Positions 26,582-34,690 of a stretch of 64,000 nucleotides of DNA are shown one piece after another; position 1 is the first letter of the stretch, and each line of letters begins with the position of its first letter. The stretch comes from Bin16 sp965206315 (GTDB taxonomy: Bacteria; Chloroflexota; Dehalococcoidia; Lucifugimonadales; Australimonadaceae): NCBI GenBank assembly GCA_965206315.1, contig OZ242210.1:1798001-1862000 (forward strand), in the 5' to 3' direction. A program made the translations under genes and the position numbers. A model generated the notes under the pieces. It ran no database searches and was not told where the DNA came from. It saw only the letters and a program-made list of their open reading frames with translations.

Positions 26582-26658
26582 CGCCGGTTCATCCCCATCC
26601 CCGCATCAAGTACGGGGCAGGCTCTAACCTTCCCCCGTCAAGGGGGAAGGGACCAGAC
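26582..26658. repeat. Family B dispersed repeat (extended copy)
   Basis: This is a family B unit: ggttcatccccatccccgca, an extra atcaagtacggggcaggctc insertion, then aaccttcccccgtcaagggg and gaagggaccagac. It lies at the 3' end of the minus-strand binding-protein gene, whose stop begins at 26660. The extra internal segment distinguishes it from the copies at 6192 and 43115. Confidence 0.8.
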
Positions 26659-26659
26659 A

Positions 26660-27547
26660 TCAGACAGCCTGCGCTTCCTCGAGGTAGGAGTGGTCGAGGT
26701 AGGAGGCGATGTCCGACCCGTGGGGCGGGGTGAGGCCGAAGCGGAGGCGTATGTCCAACGGGATAGCGAACGTCTCCGGCTCCGGGCGCAGCGGGTCGGG
26801 CATGTCGTCGAGGGCGCGCGCGGCCCGCTCCTCAGTGAGGTCCGTGGCGCTGGTGAGGAGCGCGACAGCGGCGCTCCGCCGGGATGGGTCGGCTGCCCAG
26901 CGGCCGGCGTCGAGCAGCGCGCGGAGGAAGCCGACGACGGTGTCCCGGTTCGCCTCGCCCCATGGACGGCTGACGGCGATGACACCGCCGGGATAGCCGG
27001 GAACGACGTCCGAATGGCGGGCGATGAGGCGCATGCCCGCCTCCTCGGCACGGGCGTTCCATGGCGGGTTGAGCACACCCGCGAACGTCTCGCCCTTCTC
27101 CATCGACTCCAGCCGGTAGCCGGTCGCGCCAGCGGGAACGAAGGTGTAATCGCGGTCCAACTCCAGTCCGTGCTCCTGCAGGATGCGGCGCAGGACGAGG
27201 CCGTAGGCCGTGTCGACCGCGTCGACGGCAAGCGCCTTCCCACGCAGGTCGTCCCACGTCTGAATCTCGGGCCGCACGTAGACGGGTAGGTTCACCCCCG
27301 AGCTTGCGCGGGCGACGGCGACGACCTCCGACCCCTCCCGCTCCGACCACGCAAGCACGTTGTCGAACGCGGTGGACGCGATCTGCCAGCGTCCCTGGAT
27401 GAGGCCGCGCATCTGCTCGGTGGAGCTGGGGGTGCGGGTCACCTCGACCTCGAGTCCCTGCGCTTCGAAGAGCCCGCCCGCTCTGGCGAGCGCGACCGCC
27501 GCGCCTTCGCCGAACGTGATGAAGCCGATCTTCGTGAGTCCAGGCAT
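26660..27547 (-). CDS. NitT/TauT-type ABC substrate-binding protein (THI5/SsuA-like)
   Basis: The ATG at 27547 follows GAGAGGAG. The 295-residue protein has the periplasmic-binding fold of the NMT1/THI5-SsuA group: GEGAAVALARAGGLFEAQGLEVEV near the start, the QIASTAFDNVLAW loop, LRGKALAVDAVDTAYGLVLRRIL in the hinge region, and GYRLESMEKGETFAGVLNPPW. It shows no signal peptide or lipobox, unusual for an importer component, so it may act as a cytoplasmic sensor or enzyme. No permease or ATPase gene is adjacent. It is divergent from a LysR regulator, the usual arrangement for a regulator and its target. Confidence 0.82.
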   Translation of the reverse strand: MPGLTKIGFITFGEGAAVALARAGGLFEAQGLEVEVTRTPSSTEQMRGLIQGRWQIASTAFDNVLAWSEREGSEVVAVARASSGVNLPVYVRPEIQTWDDLRGKALAVDAVDTAYGLVLRRILQEHGLELDRDYTFVPAGATGYRLESMEKGETFAGVLNPPWNARAEEAGMRLIARHSDVVPGYPGGVIAVSRPWGEANRDTVVGFLRALLDAGRWAADPSRRSAAVALLTSATDLTEERAARALDDMPDPLRPEPETFAIPLDIRLRFGLTPPHGSDIASYLDHSYLEEAQAV

Positions 27548-27590
27548 CGGTTGTGCTCCTCTCTTATGTCGCCCCACCCCACGCACTCAG

Positions 27591-27647
27591 GGCCCTCACC
27601 CACGCGCTGAAGCGCGTTGCCCTCTCCCTCAGGAGAGGGGATCAGCC
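27591..27647. repeat. Family A dispersed repeat in the LysR divergent region
   Basis: A complete family A copy (ccctcacccacgcgctgaag ... ctccctcaggagagggg) sits in the 171 bp between the binding-protein gene and the LysR gene, where promoters and operators would be expected. It may have replaced or separated regulatory sites. Confidence 0.82.
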
Positions 27648-27718
27648 CCCAACCATCGGGGCGGCGCTTGGTTACTATATCCTGTCGCACGGAGACGGCG
27701 TGGGCGAAGAGGGAGAGC

Positions 27719-28651
27719 GTGGAGATAGGCCAACTGGAGGCGTTCCTTACGGCGGTGCGGCTGCACTCGTTCAGCCGCGCGGCGTCCGAGCTGGGGGTCA
27801 CGCAGCCGACACTCAGCACCCGCATCCTTCTGCTGGAGAACGACCTCGGCGAGCCGCTATTCGACCGCGTTGGGAGGGGCGTGCGGCTCACCGACGCGGG
27901 ACGGACGTTCCTGCCGTATGCGCAGCGGGCGCTCGACACGCTGGAGCGAGGCAAAGAGACGGTGGTGTCGAGCCGTACTGCGGCGACGGGACGGCTGCAC
28001 ATCGGCGCGGCGCGCGGGATATCGTCGGCGGTGCTGCCGGGGATACTGGAGACGTTCCACGAGCGTTACCCCGCCGTGGACGTGGCGATCAAGACCGGGC
28101 GCTCATCGGAAGTGCTGGAGTGGGTGCTGTCGGAGCAGATACAGGTGGGGGTGTCGCGTGCGCTGAACCACCCGGAGGTGGTCACGACGCACCTGTACGA
28201 CGAGGAGATCGTGCTGGTGACGCACCCGGAGCACCGGTTCACGAAGGACGGTCGCGCGAGCATCTACGAGGTGGGGTCGGAGCCGCTCATCATCTACGAC
28301 AAGGAGAGCACGTACTTCGTGCTGATGGACCGGGTCTGTCGCGAGGCGGGCATCGTGCCGAATATCGCGATGGACCTGGACAGCATCGAGTCGACCAAAC
28401 GGATGATCGAGCGCGGGCTTGGCGTGAGCTTCCTGCCGTACAAGTCGGTGGAGCGGGAGTTCCGGATGGGCACGCTGGCGCACGTGCAGCTGGAGGAAGG
28501 GCACCGCATCACGCTGCCGACGGCGGTGATGGTGCGCAGGGCGTCGTCGTACGGCCCGCTGGTAACCGCTTTCCTCGACCTGCTGCAGGGTATGTACGGG
28601 GGTGGGAAGGGGGTCCACGCTGAAGACAGAGATAACGAGAAGGTGGAGTGA
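27719..28651 (+). CDS. LysR-family transcriptional regulator
   Basis: The GTG at 27719 starts VEIGQLEAFLTAVRLHSFSR, the normal LysR N-terminus; longer frames translate the upstream repeat. The helix-turn-helix is SFSRAASELGVTQPTLSTRILLLENDLGEPLFDRVGRGVRLT. The effector domain runs from about residue 90, with TGRLHIGAARGISSAVLP and the late DLDSIESTKRMIERGLGVSFLP, both typical. It should control the divergent binding-protein gene or its own locus in response to a small ligand. The ribosome site (GGGAGAG) lies very close to the start, so initiation may be weak. Confidence 0.92.
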   Translation: MEIGQLEAFLTAVRLHSFSRAASELGVTQPTLSTRILLLENDLGEPLFDRVGRGVRLTDAGRTFLPYAQRALDTLERGKETVVSSRTAATGRLHIGAARGISSAVLPGILETFHERYPAVDVAIKTGRSSEVLEWVLSEQIQVGVSRALNHPEVVTTHLYDEEIVLVTHPEHRFTKDGRASIYEVGSEPLIIYDKESTYFVLMDRVCREAGIVPNIAMDLDSIESTKRMIERGLGVSFLPYKSVEREFRMGTLAHVQLEEGHRITLPTAVMVRRASSYGPLVTAFLDLLQGMYGGGKGVHAEDRDNEKVE

Positions 28652-28653
28652 GC

Positions 28654-29733
28654 ATGGCGGACGAGATCCAGATATGGGAGATCGACGAGACGTCCCAAGC
28701 GTCCAAAGTTGAACAGACTCGTCGCACAGAGACCGAAGAGCAACTGGAGGACATCCTGGTCAAGAATCCCGAGATGCTGATGCAGGGCTTGACCTTGGTG
28801 GGGCGTCAAACCCCTGCTGCAGGCGGCGCACTGGACCTGCTAGGTATCGATCGGCACGGGAAATTGGTTGTATTTGAATTGAAACGCAGCGCTCCCACCC
28901 GAGATGCTGTTGCGCAAGTGATCGATTACTGCTCGTACCTAGAGGAGTTTGATGAAGGCGCTTTAGGTGAACTGATCAGCAAGAATTCTGGCTCGAAAGG
29001 GATAGAGCACATACCAAACTTCGAAGAGTGGTATTCTGCAAATAGAAATGGTAGAGAGCTGGAAGAGCTTAAGCCGATTCGTATGGCCTTGGTCGGTGTT
29101 GGCCTTGATGAAAGCGCAAATCGGATGGTGAACTTTCTGATGCAGAAAGACGTAGATATAACGTTGCTGTCGTTTAGCGCTTATATTCGTGAAGGACGAA
29201 CACTACTGGCGAGGCAGGTGCACGAAATAGAAACCGGAACCGAGTTGCGGAGCAGCAGATATGCCACGAGAGAGAAACGCCGTGCAAGCCTGGATGAACG
29301 AGCTCGGACATCAGGCATAGGCGACTTCTGGCAAGAAGTAGTCGGTGACTTTACCCGCATACACAGGCGCGAACCATCACCTCGTGCAAACGGCTACACG
29401 TTTTACCAGCAGAACTCCCTAAGACTGCCAGGCCTCGTTGGTGGGCATAGAGCGGGAGCATCTCATACTGTCCGGTTGGACAAGAACGGGAAAATACGGG
29501 TTACATTCTTTCCTATTGCTGTTCATCTGTGTAAAACTCTATTCGAGCAGATTGACATAGCATTTCAAACAGAAGAGCCAGCCGATTTCCAAGCCACAGA
29601 TCAGGTTGATATGCAATACTACTGTCTGTTTGATGAGGAAGAATGGAACAGACGATACAAGGGAACACTGCTCACTCTTGTCTCTGAGATTAATAGTGAA
29701 TGGGACAAGAAACTACAGGAACTTGACGCATGA
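28654..29733 (+). CDS. NucS/DUF91-like PD-(D/E)XK endonuclease
   Basis: The ATG at 28654 (MADEIQIWEI) follows AAGGTGGAG and overlaps the LysR region by none. The N-terminal ~110 residues form a PD-(D/E)XK core: Asp61 in GGALDLLGID, then Glu75-x-Lys77 in LVVFELKR, and Gln88 in AQVIDYCSYL. The preceding helix TEEQLEDILVKNPEMLM matches NucS/EndoMS-type nucleases, which cleave mismatched or branched DNA. The remaining 250 residues include a region ending in LLTLVSEINSEWDKKLQEL that I do not recognise. The gene is visibly more AT-rich than its neighbours and is flanked by repeats and an IS element, suggesting acquisition. Confidence 0.8.
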   Translation: MADEIQIWEIDETSQASKVEQTRRTETEEQLEDILVKNPEMLMQGLTLVGRQTPAAGGALDLLGIDRHGKLVVFELKRSAPTRDAVAQVIDYCSYLEEFDEGALGELISKNSGSKGIEHIPNFEEWYSANRNGRELEELKPIRMALVGVGLDESANRMVNFLMQKDVDITLLSFSAYIREGRTLLARQVHEIETGTELRSSRYATREKRRASLDERARTSGIGDFWQEVVGDFTRIHRREPSPRANGYTFYQQNSLRLPGLVGGHRAGASHTVRLDKNGKIRVTFFPIAVHLCKTLFEQIDIAFQTEEPADFQATDQVDMQYYCLFDEEEWNRRYKGTLLTLVSEINSEWDKKLQELDA

Positions 29734-29763
29734 GTGTGCTTTGACGATCTGCAACGGGCGTCT

Positions 29764-29810
29764 CCCTGAGAGATGCTTCGACTCCGCTGCGCTCCGCTCA
29801 GCATGACAAG
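29764..29810. repeat. Family C dispersed repeat
   Basis: A family C unit (cctgagagatgcttcgactc, then cgctgcgctccgctcagcat, ending gacaag) lies 30 bp after the nuclease gene. Nearly identical copies are at 42981-43022 and in shorter form at 42033. Confidence 0.82.
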
Positions 29811-29865
29811 GCCTCATCCACCGCTTTCCGGCGACCTCTGCCGACGGCCTCTTCCCGAGGGAGAG

Positions 29866-29897
29866 GCGTGTGCGCTGCCCGGTCACTATGGATTCCC
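29866..29897. repeat. Left half of a family D repeat, interrupted by the IS element
   Basis: The sequence cgctgcccggtcactatgga, followed by TTCCC, is the left half of the compound family D repeat seen intact at 43050. The right half resumes at 30927 after the IS element. Together they read as one repeat copy split by transposition. Confidence 0.72.
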
Positions 29898-29901
29898 TAA
29901 G

Positions 29902-29924
29902 TTCACAAACGAAGTGCAACACCT
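29902..29924 (+). repeat. IS30-family left terminal inverted repeat
   Basis: ttcacaaacgaagtgcaaca plus cct matches the reverse complement of 30898-30920 except at two positions (aa against tt before cgaag). It begins 38 bp upstream of the transposase start. Confidence 0.78.
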
Positions 29925-29939
29925 CATTAGGGTGTTGCC

Positions 29940-30947
29940 ATGGGAAAGCACTATCAGCAGGTCTCCATTGAAGAGCGGTGTGCGATTGCCCGCTTACAAG
30001 CCGAGGGACACTCGGTCCGGCAAATCGCTGCAGCTCTGGATCGCGCGCCATCGACGGTTGCTCGGGAACTGAAGCGCAACAGATCGAGGAGGGATGGCTA
30101 TCAGCCACGGTATGCAGAACAGCAGGCGCGAGCCCGTCGTTGGAGCGGAGCACGGCTGGAGCGTGATGGTCCTCTGCGCGCAGAGGTGCTTGCCGCCCTT
30201 GGGAGAGGGTGGTCGCCGGAGGAAGTCGTGAACCGACTCGCCCTGGTGAAAGGCAGACGCATCATCTCCCACGAGAGCATCTACCGGTTCATCTACGGGC
30301 AGATCAGACGGACGAAGGACTACACGTGGCGCCACTACCTGCCGCGAGGGAAGTCGAAGCGGGGCCGGCGCGGGCGCGGGGGAGGCAGTCCGGCCTCGTT
30401 CATCCGTCTGCGTCGACCGCTCTCGGAGCGGCCTGCATCGGCAGCAGACCGGCGAGAGCCTGGGCACTGGGAGGCGGACCTGATGCTGTTCAGTACCTAC
30501 GGCCAGGCTGTGTTGACGCTGCATGAGCGGCATTCGCGGCTGCTGATTGCGGTGCGTCCTCCGGGAAAGGCCTCGGGGCCGATTGCCCGTGTGATGTCGG
30601 GGGCATTGGGAAGGTTCCCGCCGCAACTGCGCCGAACGGTGACGTTCGACAACGGGACGGAGTTCGCGCGGCATCACGAGTTGCACGCGCTTGGGATGGA
30701 GACCTTCTTCTGTGACACCCACGCCCCGTGGCAGAAGGGAGGTGTGGAGAATGCGATCGGTAGGATGCGCCGGATGCTGCCACAGAAGACTGACCTCGTC
30801 ACTGTGACGGACGAGCAGTTTGCAGAGCTCGTGCAGGCCTACAACAATACGCCGCGCAAGTGCCTCGGCTACCGGACCCCGGCCGAGGTCCTAGACCAGG
30901 TGTTGCACTTCGAATGTGAATTCACCTTCCCGCCGGTGCGGGAATGA
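29940..30947 (+). CDS. IS30-family transposase
   Basis: The 335-residue protein has an N-terminal helix-turn-helix (SIEERCAIARLQAEGHSVRQIAAALDRAPSTVARELKRN), then the DDE catalytic domain: Asp in GHWEADLMLFS, Asp in VTFDNGTEFARH and Glu in WQKGGVENAIGRMRR. These are the hallmarks of IS30 transposases. The start at 29940 is supported by its position just inside the left inverted repeat. The last residues, PPVRE, and the stop codon are encoded by the family D repeat beyond the element's right end. This copy therefore borrows its stop from the target. Confidence 0.93.
   Translation: MGKHYQQVSIEERCAIARLQAEGHSVRQIAAALDRAPSTVARELKRNRSRRDGYQPRYAEQQARARRWSGARLERDGPLRAEVLAALGRGWSPEEVVNRLALVKGRRIISHESIYRFIYGQIRRTKDYTWRHYLPRGKSKRGRRGRGGGSPASFIRLRRPLSERPASAADRREPGHWEADLMLFSTYGQAVLTLHERHSRLLIAVRPPGKASGPIARVMSGALGRFPPQLRRTVTFDNGTEFARHHELHALGMETFFCDTHAPWQKGGVENAIGRMRRMLPQKTDLVTVTDEQFAELVQAYNNTPRKCLGYRTPAEVLDQVLHFECEFTFPPVRE
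30898..30920 (+). repeat. IS30-family right terminal inverted repeat
   Basis: aggtgttgcacttcgaatgt plus gaa is the reverse complement of the left end with two mismatches. It lies inside the 3' end of the transposase coding region, so the transposase C-terminus overlaps the element's tip. Confidence 0.78.
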
Positions 30948-30995
30948 CGGGCACGGTTGGCGCCCGATCATGGTCCGCTTTGCTAGACTCGACGC

Positions 30996-32102
30996 ATGAG
31001 CACGCTCGACGACCTGCAACGCTATCTCGATAACCCATTGCCCGCGGAGGTGGCGGAGCGCTCGCTGCTGTCCGGCTCGATGGGCGAGTCGCCGTCCAAG
31101 TACTCACGGAGCCCCGCGATGTGGAACGCGGCGTTCGGCGAGATCGGGCTCGACGCGGTGCACTGCCCGTTCGACGTGCGCCCGGAGAACCTGGCATCGT
31201 TCGTGGAGGCGGCGCGGGCGTACCCCGGCTTCATGGGCTCCAACGTGACGGTGCCCCACAAGCTGGCCATCATGCCGCTGCTGGACGAGATCGACCCGAT
31301 CGCGCGGGAGATCGGCGCGGTCAACACGTTCATGCAGATGGAGGACGGCAGGCTGGTCGGCTTCAACACGGACGCCGACGGGCTGGTCGCGAGCATGCTG
31401 CGGACGCTGCCGGGACAGTCGGCGCCGTTCCTGCCGACGCTTGCTGGCAAGCGCGTGCTGCTGCTGGGTGCAGGCGGCGCGGGACGCGCGTCGGCGTTCG
31501 CGCTAGCGAAGGAGGTGGGCGACGGGTCGGTGCTGCTGACGAACCGTTCGCTGGAGCGCGCGGAGGAGCTCGCGAAGCAGGCCGCAGCGGCCACCGGCGC
31601 CAAAGTGACCGCCACCGCTCAGGAGCTTGCCCTGGACGTCGTCTGGAGCATGGACGTCATCGTCAACGCCTCGACGGTCGGGCAGTCCGGCGTGCGGCGG
31701 CTCGGCAACGGCGAGGCGACGTCGCTCGAAGCGTTCTCGTCGCTCGCGCCCGCCACGCCCGCGATCGTTGCGGAGGGCGACGGTGGAGCGTCGTTCTGGC
31801 GGGAGTGGTTCGCGGCGTCGTTCAAGGCGATAGCCGAAAACAATCAGCGGTCGGCTGCGGCGATAGCCATGTGCAAACCTGATGCGGCTTTCGTGGACGC
31901 GGTGTACTCGCCGGACGAGACGGTGCTGCTGCGCCAGGCGCGGCTGTCGGGCCGCAAGACGCTGAACGGCAAGGGGATGCTGGTGATGCAGGCGGCGTTC
32001 TCGTTCGTGAACAGGATGACACGCCGCCACCTGCAGGCCGCAGGCCACGACCCCGACGCGCTGTACGACCGCGTGGTCGAGGTCATGGCGGCAGGGTTCT
32101 GA
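30996..32102 (+). CDS. Shikimate dehydrogenase-like protein (long form)
   Basis: The 368-residue protein has shikimate/quinate dehydrogenase landmarks. YSRSPAMWNAAF is the substrate Ser-x-Ser region, MGSNVTVPHKLAIMPLLDEI contains the catalytic Lys, and GAVNTFMQMEDGRLVGFNTDADG is the family core. VLLLGAGGAGRASAFAL is the NADP loop, and NGKGMLVMQAAFSFV is near the end. It is about 100 residues longer than typical AroE, with an extra segment between about 235 and 290 and another at the C-terminus. It may act on a related cyclohexene acid rather than in the common aromatic pathway. The GNAT gene follows after 9 bp. Confidence 0.85.
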   Translation: MSTLDDLQRYLDNPLPAEVAERSLLSGSMGESPSKYSRSPAMWNAAFGEIGLDAVHCPFDVRPENLASFVEAARAYPGFMGSNVTVPHKLAIMPLLDEIDPIAREIGAVNTFMQMEDGRLVGFNTDADGLVASMLRTLPGQSAPFLPTLAGKRVLLLGAGGAGRASAFALAKEVGDGSVLLTNRSLERAEELAKQAAAATGAKVTATAQELALDVVWSMDVIVNASTVGQSGVRRLGNGEATSLEAFSSLAPATPAIVAEGDGGASFWREWFAASFKAIAENNQRSAAAIAMCKPDAAFVDAVYSPDETVLLRQARLSGRKTLNGKGMLVMQAAFSFVNRMTRRHLQAAGHDPDALYDRVVEVMAAGF

Positions 32103-32111
32103 GCGGGCGTC

Positions 32112-32627
32112 ATGGAGATACCGGCAGGCGATTGGGTGCTGCGCCCGTGGCGGGAAGGGGACGAGCCCGCGCTGGCGAAGTACGCCAACAACCGCAACAT
32201 CTGGATCAACGTCGGGGACGTCTTCCCCCATCCCTACGCGATGGAGGACGCCTTGGCATGGGTGCAGCTACAGAAGGACCGCGACCCCCAGACGGAATTC
32301 GCTATCGCGAACGCCGATGAGGCTATCGGGGGGATAGGACTCAGGACGCAGGGCGACGTGCACCGGCGGTCAGCCGAGGTGGGGTACTGGCTGGCGGAGC
32401 CGTTCTGGGGACAGGGCATCGTCACGCACGCGCTCCGGGCAATGACGGAATACGCCTTCGACACCTTCGACCTCGTCCGTATCTATGCCACCGTCAAGGA
32501 GTGGAACCCGGCTTCGGCGCGCGTCCTGGAGAAGTGCGGGTTCGAGTTGGAAGGGCGGTTACGGAAGAGCTTCACCAAGGACGGTCAGACGGGAGACCTG
32601 TTCCTGTACGCACTCGTCCGGGAGTAG
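32112..32627 (+). CDS. GNAT-family N-acetyltransferase (RimJ/RimL-like)
   Basis: The 171-residue protein starts with the RimJ/RimL-like WVLRPWREGDEPALAKYANNRNIW. It has a catalytic-region strand GGIGLRTQGDVHRRSAEVGYWLAEPFWGQGIVTHALRAM, whose Q-G-x-x-T loop binds acetyl-CoA, and the closing NPASARVLEKCGFELEGRLRKSF. Members acetylate ribosomal-protein N-termini, amino acids or small amines. It follows the shikimate-dehydrogenase-like gene by 9 bp on the same strand. The substrate is unknown. Confidence 0.92.
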   Translation: MEIPAGDWVLRPWREGDEPALAKYANNRNIWINVGDVFPHPYAMEDALAWVQLQKDRDPQTEFAIANADEAIGGIGLRTQGDVHRRSAEVGYWLAEPFWGQGIVTHALRAMTEYAFDTFDLVRIYATVKEWNPASARVLEKCGFELEGRLRKSFTKDGQTGDLFLYALVRE

Positions 32628-32694
32628 GCGCGCGCCTCGCGTCGGCAACGGGAGTAAGATAGGGCGCGGTACACCCGCAGGCGGAGGCGCAGCG

Positions 32695-33861
32695 ATGGTC
32701 GACACGGCCCCCCAGCAGACGAAGGTCCGCAGGATAGACGGCGACAGTCACTTCTTCCCGCCGCCGGACTTCACCGGCGTGAGCGAGACGATAGGCGTCT
32801 CCGAGCAGGCGCTGGACATGCTGTTGCGCGACGCGCTGTTCTTCTCCGACCGGGAGGCGCGACGCGGGGGATTCCGGGCGTCGGCTGCGGGTCAGCGCAC
32901 GGGCGCCGTCAATCCCACGGCGCAGACCACCGGGCAGAGTCGCGGGCCCATCGGTCATGGAGTCGCGGACCAGCGCGTGAAGCTGCTGCCGGAGACCGGG
33001 TTCGACATGCAGGTGCTCATCCCGGACGGCATCTACGGCAACCCGTTCGGCTCCCCGATCGAGCGGGAGTGGGACAAGGGGCTGCGGCTGGCGCTCTGCA
33101 TGGGCTACAACAACGCGACGGCGGACGCGCAGGAGCAGTATCCGGAGCAGCTCATCGGCACCGGTGTCGTGCCGTTCGGGACGGAGTCCGTCGAGGCGTG
33201 CGTCACGGAGGCCCGTCGCGCGGTGAAGGAGCTGGGGTTGCAGGCGCTGACCATCAACAGCAACTGGCGCGGGAAGAACTGGGACAGCGTCGAGCTCTAC
33301 CCGTTCTGGGAGGTTGTCGCCGAGTTGGACGTTCCGCTGTACGTGCACGGCAACCCGTTCCAGTGCCAGGTGAACGACCACATCCCGACGAACTTCACGC
33401 TCGGATGGGAGCGGATGCGGCGGATGCACATCAGCAACTACCTGGGGTTCGCGTTCGAGTACATGGTGGCGATGGCGAGCCTGACGCTCGGCGGTGTGCT
33501 CAAGGAGTTCCCGAACCTGCGGATGGCGTTCTTCGAGGCGGGCGGCTCCTGGCTGCCGTGGATCATGTATACGCTCGACCGGGTCTACCAGATCGAGCCC
33601 CAGTGCGCCCGCTGCGACGAACTCCCGAGCGAGTTGATCGCGCGCAGCTGCATGGTTGCGGTTGAGCCGGACGAGCAGGCGATCGTGGGGGCGGTGCACA
33701 CCATCGGCAGCAGGAACTTCATCATCGGCAGCGACTACCCGCACCCGCCGTCCACGTTCCCGAACACGGCGGCAGGCATCGAGACGATGGAGGGGCTCAG
33801 CGACGAGGCGAAGCGCGACATCCTGGGCGACAACATGGCGCGCTTCTTCCGGATGGCGTAG
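32695..33861 (+). CDS. Amidohydrolase family 2 (ACMSD-like) metal-dependent hydrolase
   Basis: The ATG at 32695 follows GGCGGAGG; the longer frame overlaps the GNAT gene. The 388-residue enzyme has the family 2 pattern: VRRIDGDSHFFPPP with the D-x-H metal ligands, a TINSNWRGKNWDS strand, LYVHGNP with the next His, AFFEAGGSWLPWI, and FIIGSDYPHPPSTFPN with the final Asp. It ends DNMARFFRM as family members do. Relatives include ACMSD and gamma-resorcylate-type decarboxylases that hydrolyse or decarboxylate aromatic ring-cleavage products, in keeping with the oxygenases in this window. The substrate is unknown. Confidence 0.9.
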   Translation: MVDTAPQQTKVRRIDGDSHFFPPPDFTGVSETIGVSEQALDMLLRDALFFSDREARRGGFRASAAGQRTGAVNPTAQTTGQSRGPIGHGVADQRVKLLPETGFDMQVLIPDGIYGNPFGSPIEREWDKGLRLALCMGYNNATADAQEQYPEQLIGTGVVPFGTESVEACVTEARRAVKELGLQALTINSNWRGKNWDSVELYPFWEVVAELDVPLYVHGNPFQCQVNDHIPTNFTLGWERMRRMHISNYLGFAFEYMVAMASLTLGGVLKEFPNLRMAFFEAGGSWLPWIMYTLDRVYQIEPQCARCDELPSELIARSCMVAVEPDEQAIVGAVHTIGSRNFIIGSDYPHPPSTFPNTAAGIETMEGLSDEAKRDILGDNMARFFRMA

Positions 33862-33962
33862 AGCCTGGAACCACCAGAACGGGACCGAGTCCTCGCTGCG
33901 CCTTGCTATTTGCGATAAAGTAAGGCAGTATGAGCATACGTAATGTGTTCAGGAGAAATGCA

Positions 33963-34280
33963 ATGGAAGGCCTTGCTGAATCGGTAGTGACGTCCAAGGG
34001 GCAGACGACGCTGCCCAAGAAAGTGCGCGACGCGCTCGGATTGCAGCCGGGGGACAAGCTGCGCTACGCCGTACTCAAGAACGGAGGGGTGTGGTTCGGG
34101 AAGGTGCAGCCCATCGAAAGCCTGTTTGGCATGCTCCACTACGATGGCCCACCCGTTTCACTGGAAGACATGGAGCGCGGCATCATCGAAGGTACGGTAG
34201 CGAGCGCGCTGGGTGAGGAGTACGTGGAGCACATCAAGGATGTGCCTACGGACACGCCGGCGAAGGCGCTCCACGGATGA
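33963..34280 (+). CDS. AbrB/SpoVT-type antitoxin (VapB-like)
   Basis: The ATG at 33963 follows CAGGAG at 7 bp; an in-frame ATG at 33930 has no ribosome site. The ~105-residue protein has an N-terminal swapped-hairpin DNA-binding domain: ESVVTSKGQTTLPKKVRDALGLQPGDKLRYAVLKNG is the classic AbrB/MazE motif. A C-terminal region follows that should wrap around the partner toxin. It overlaps the PIN toxin gene by 4 bp (ATGA), the standard order of antitoxin then toxin, and would also act as autorepressor. Confidence 0.92.
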   Translation: MEGLAESVVTSKGQTTLPKKVRDALGLQPGDKLRYAVLKNGGVWFGKVQPIESLFGMLHYDGPPVSLEDMERGIIEGTVASALGEEYVEHIKDVPTDTPAKALHG

Positions 34281-34690
34281 TTGCCGTAGACACCAACGTT
34301 CTCCTGCGCGCTATCGTTCGCGATGACGCCGGGGCCGGGATGTCTGAGTCGGCGCGGGCACTGTTGAGAGGGTTGAGTGCAGATGACCCCGGTTTCGTCT
34401 GCCGTGAGGTCCTGTTGGAGACCGTCCGGGTGCTTGAGCGGGTATATCGGTTCCCTCGGGCACAGATCGTGGATGTACTTACAGGTTTGTTTGCCACAGG
34501 CTCTCTCGTGGCCGAGGCTTCAGAGGAGGTAGCGAAAGCAACCTTCGCGTACGGCCAGGGGGGGCCGGACTTCGCGGACCTGATGATTCTCGCGGCGGCT
34601 GAGCGGGTTGGCGCAACCCCGCTCTACACGTTCGATCAGAGGCTGGCCCGCGAGGAAGGCGTCGTGCTGCTGGGCGCTCAGCGCGCCTAG
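34277..34690 (+). CDS. PIN-domain ribonuclease toxin (VapC-like)
   Basis: The 137-residue protein begins MIAVDTNVLLRAIVRDD with the first PIN acidic residue. It has an ECxxL-like region REVLLETVRVLERVY carrying the conserved Glu, and the later acidic cluster GPDFADLMILAAAERVGATPLYTFDQRLA. PIN toxins cleave tRNA or rRNA when freed from the antitoxin. The 4-bp overlap with the AbrB-type gene defines a type II toxin-antitoxin pair. Its 3' end overlaps the convergent nuclease gene by 4 bp. Confidence 0.93.
   Translation: MIAVDTNVLLRAIVRDDAGAGMSESARALLRGLSADDPGFVCREVLLETVRVLERVYRFPRAQIVDVLTGLFATGSLVAEASEEVAKATFAYGQGGPDFADLMILAAAERVGATPLYTFDQRLAREEGVVLLGAQRA

Larger units (their letters stand above)
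29898..30926 (+). mobile_element. IS30-family insertion sequence (~1.03 kb)
   Basis: The element holds one transposase gene. Imperfect terminal inverted repeats of 23 bp lie at 29902-29924 and 30898-30920; they share ttcaca near the tip and a perfect cgaagtgcaacacct block inside. TTCCC occurs directly before 29898 and again at 30927-30931, consistent with a 5-bp target duplication. Removing the element restores a family D repeat (GGATTCCC joined to GCCGGTGCGGGAATGACGG). The exact outer ends are uncertain by a few bases because the arms are offset by two positions. Confidence 0.82.

Noticed and set aside
29773..30072. Short plus-strand ORF over the repeat and the IS left end
   Set aside because: It translates a family C repeat, the split family D repeat and the transposase 5' region in another frame, with no ribosome site.
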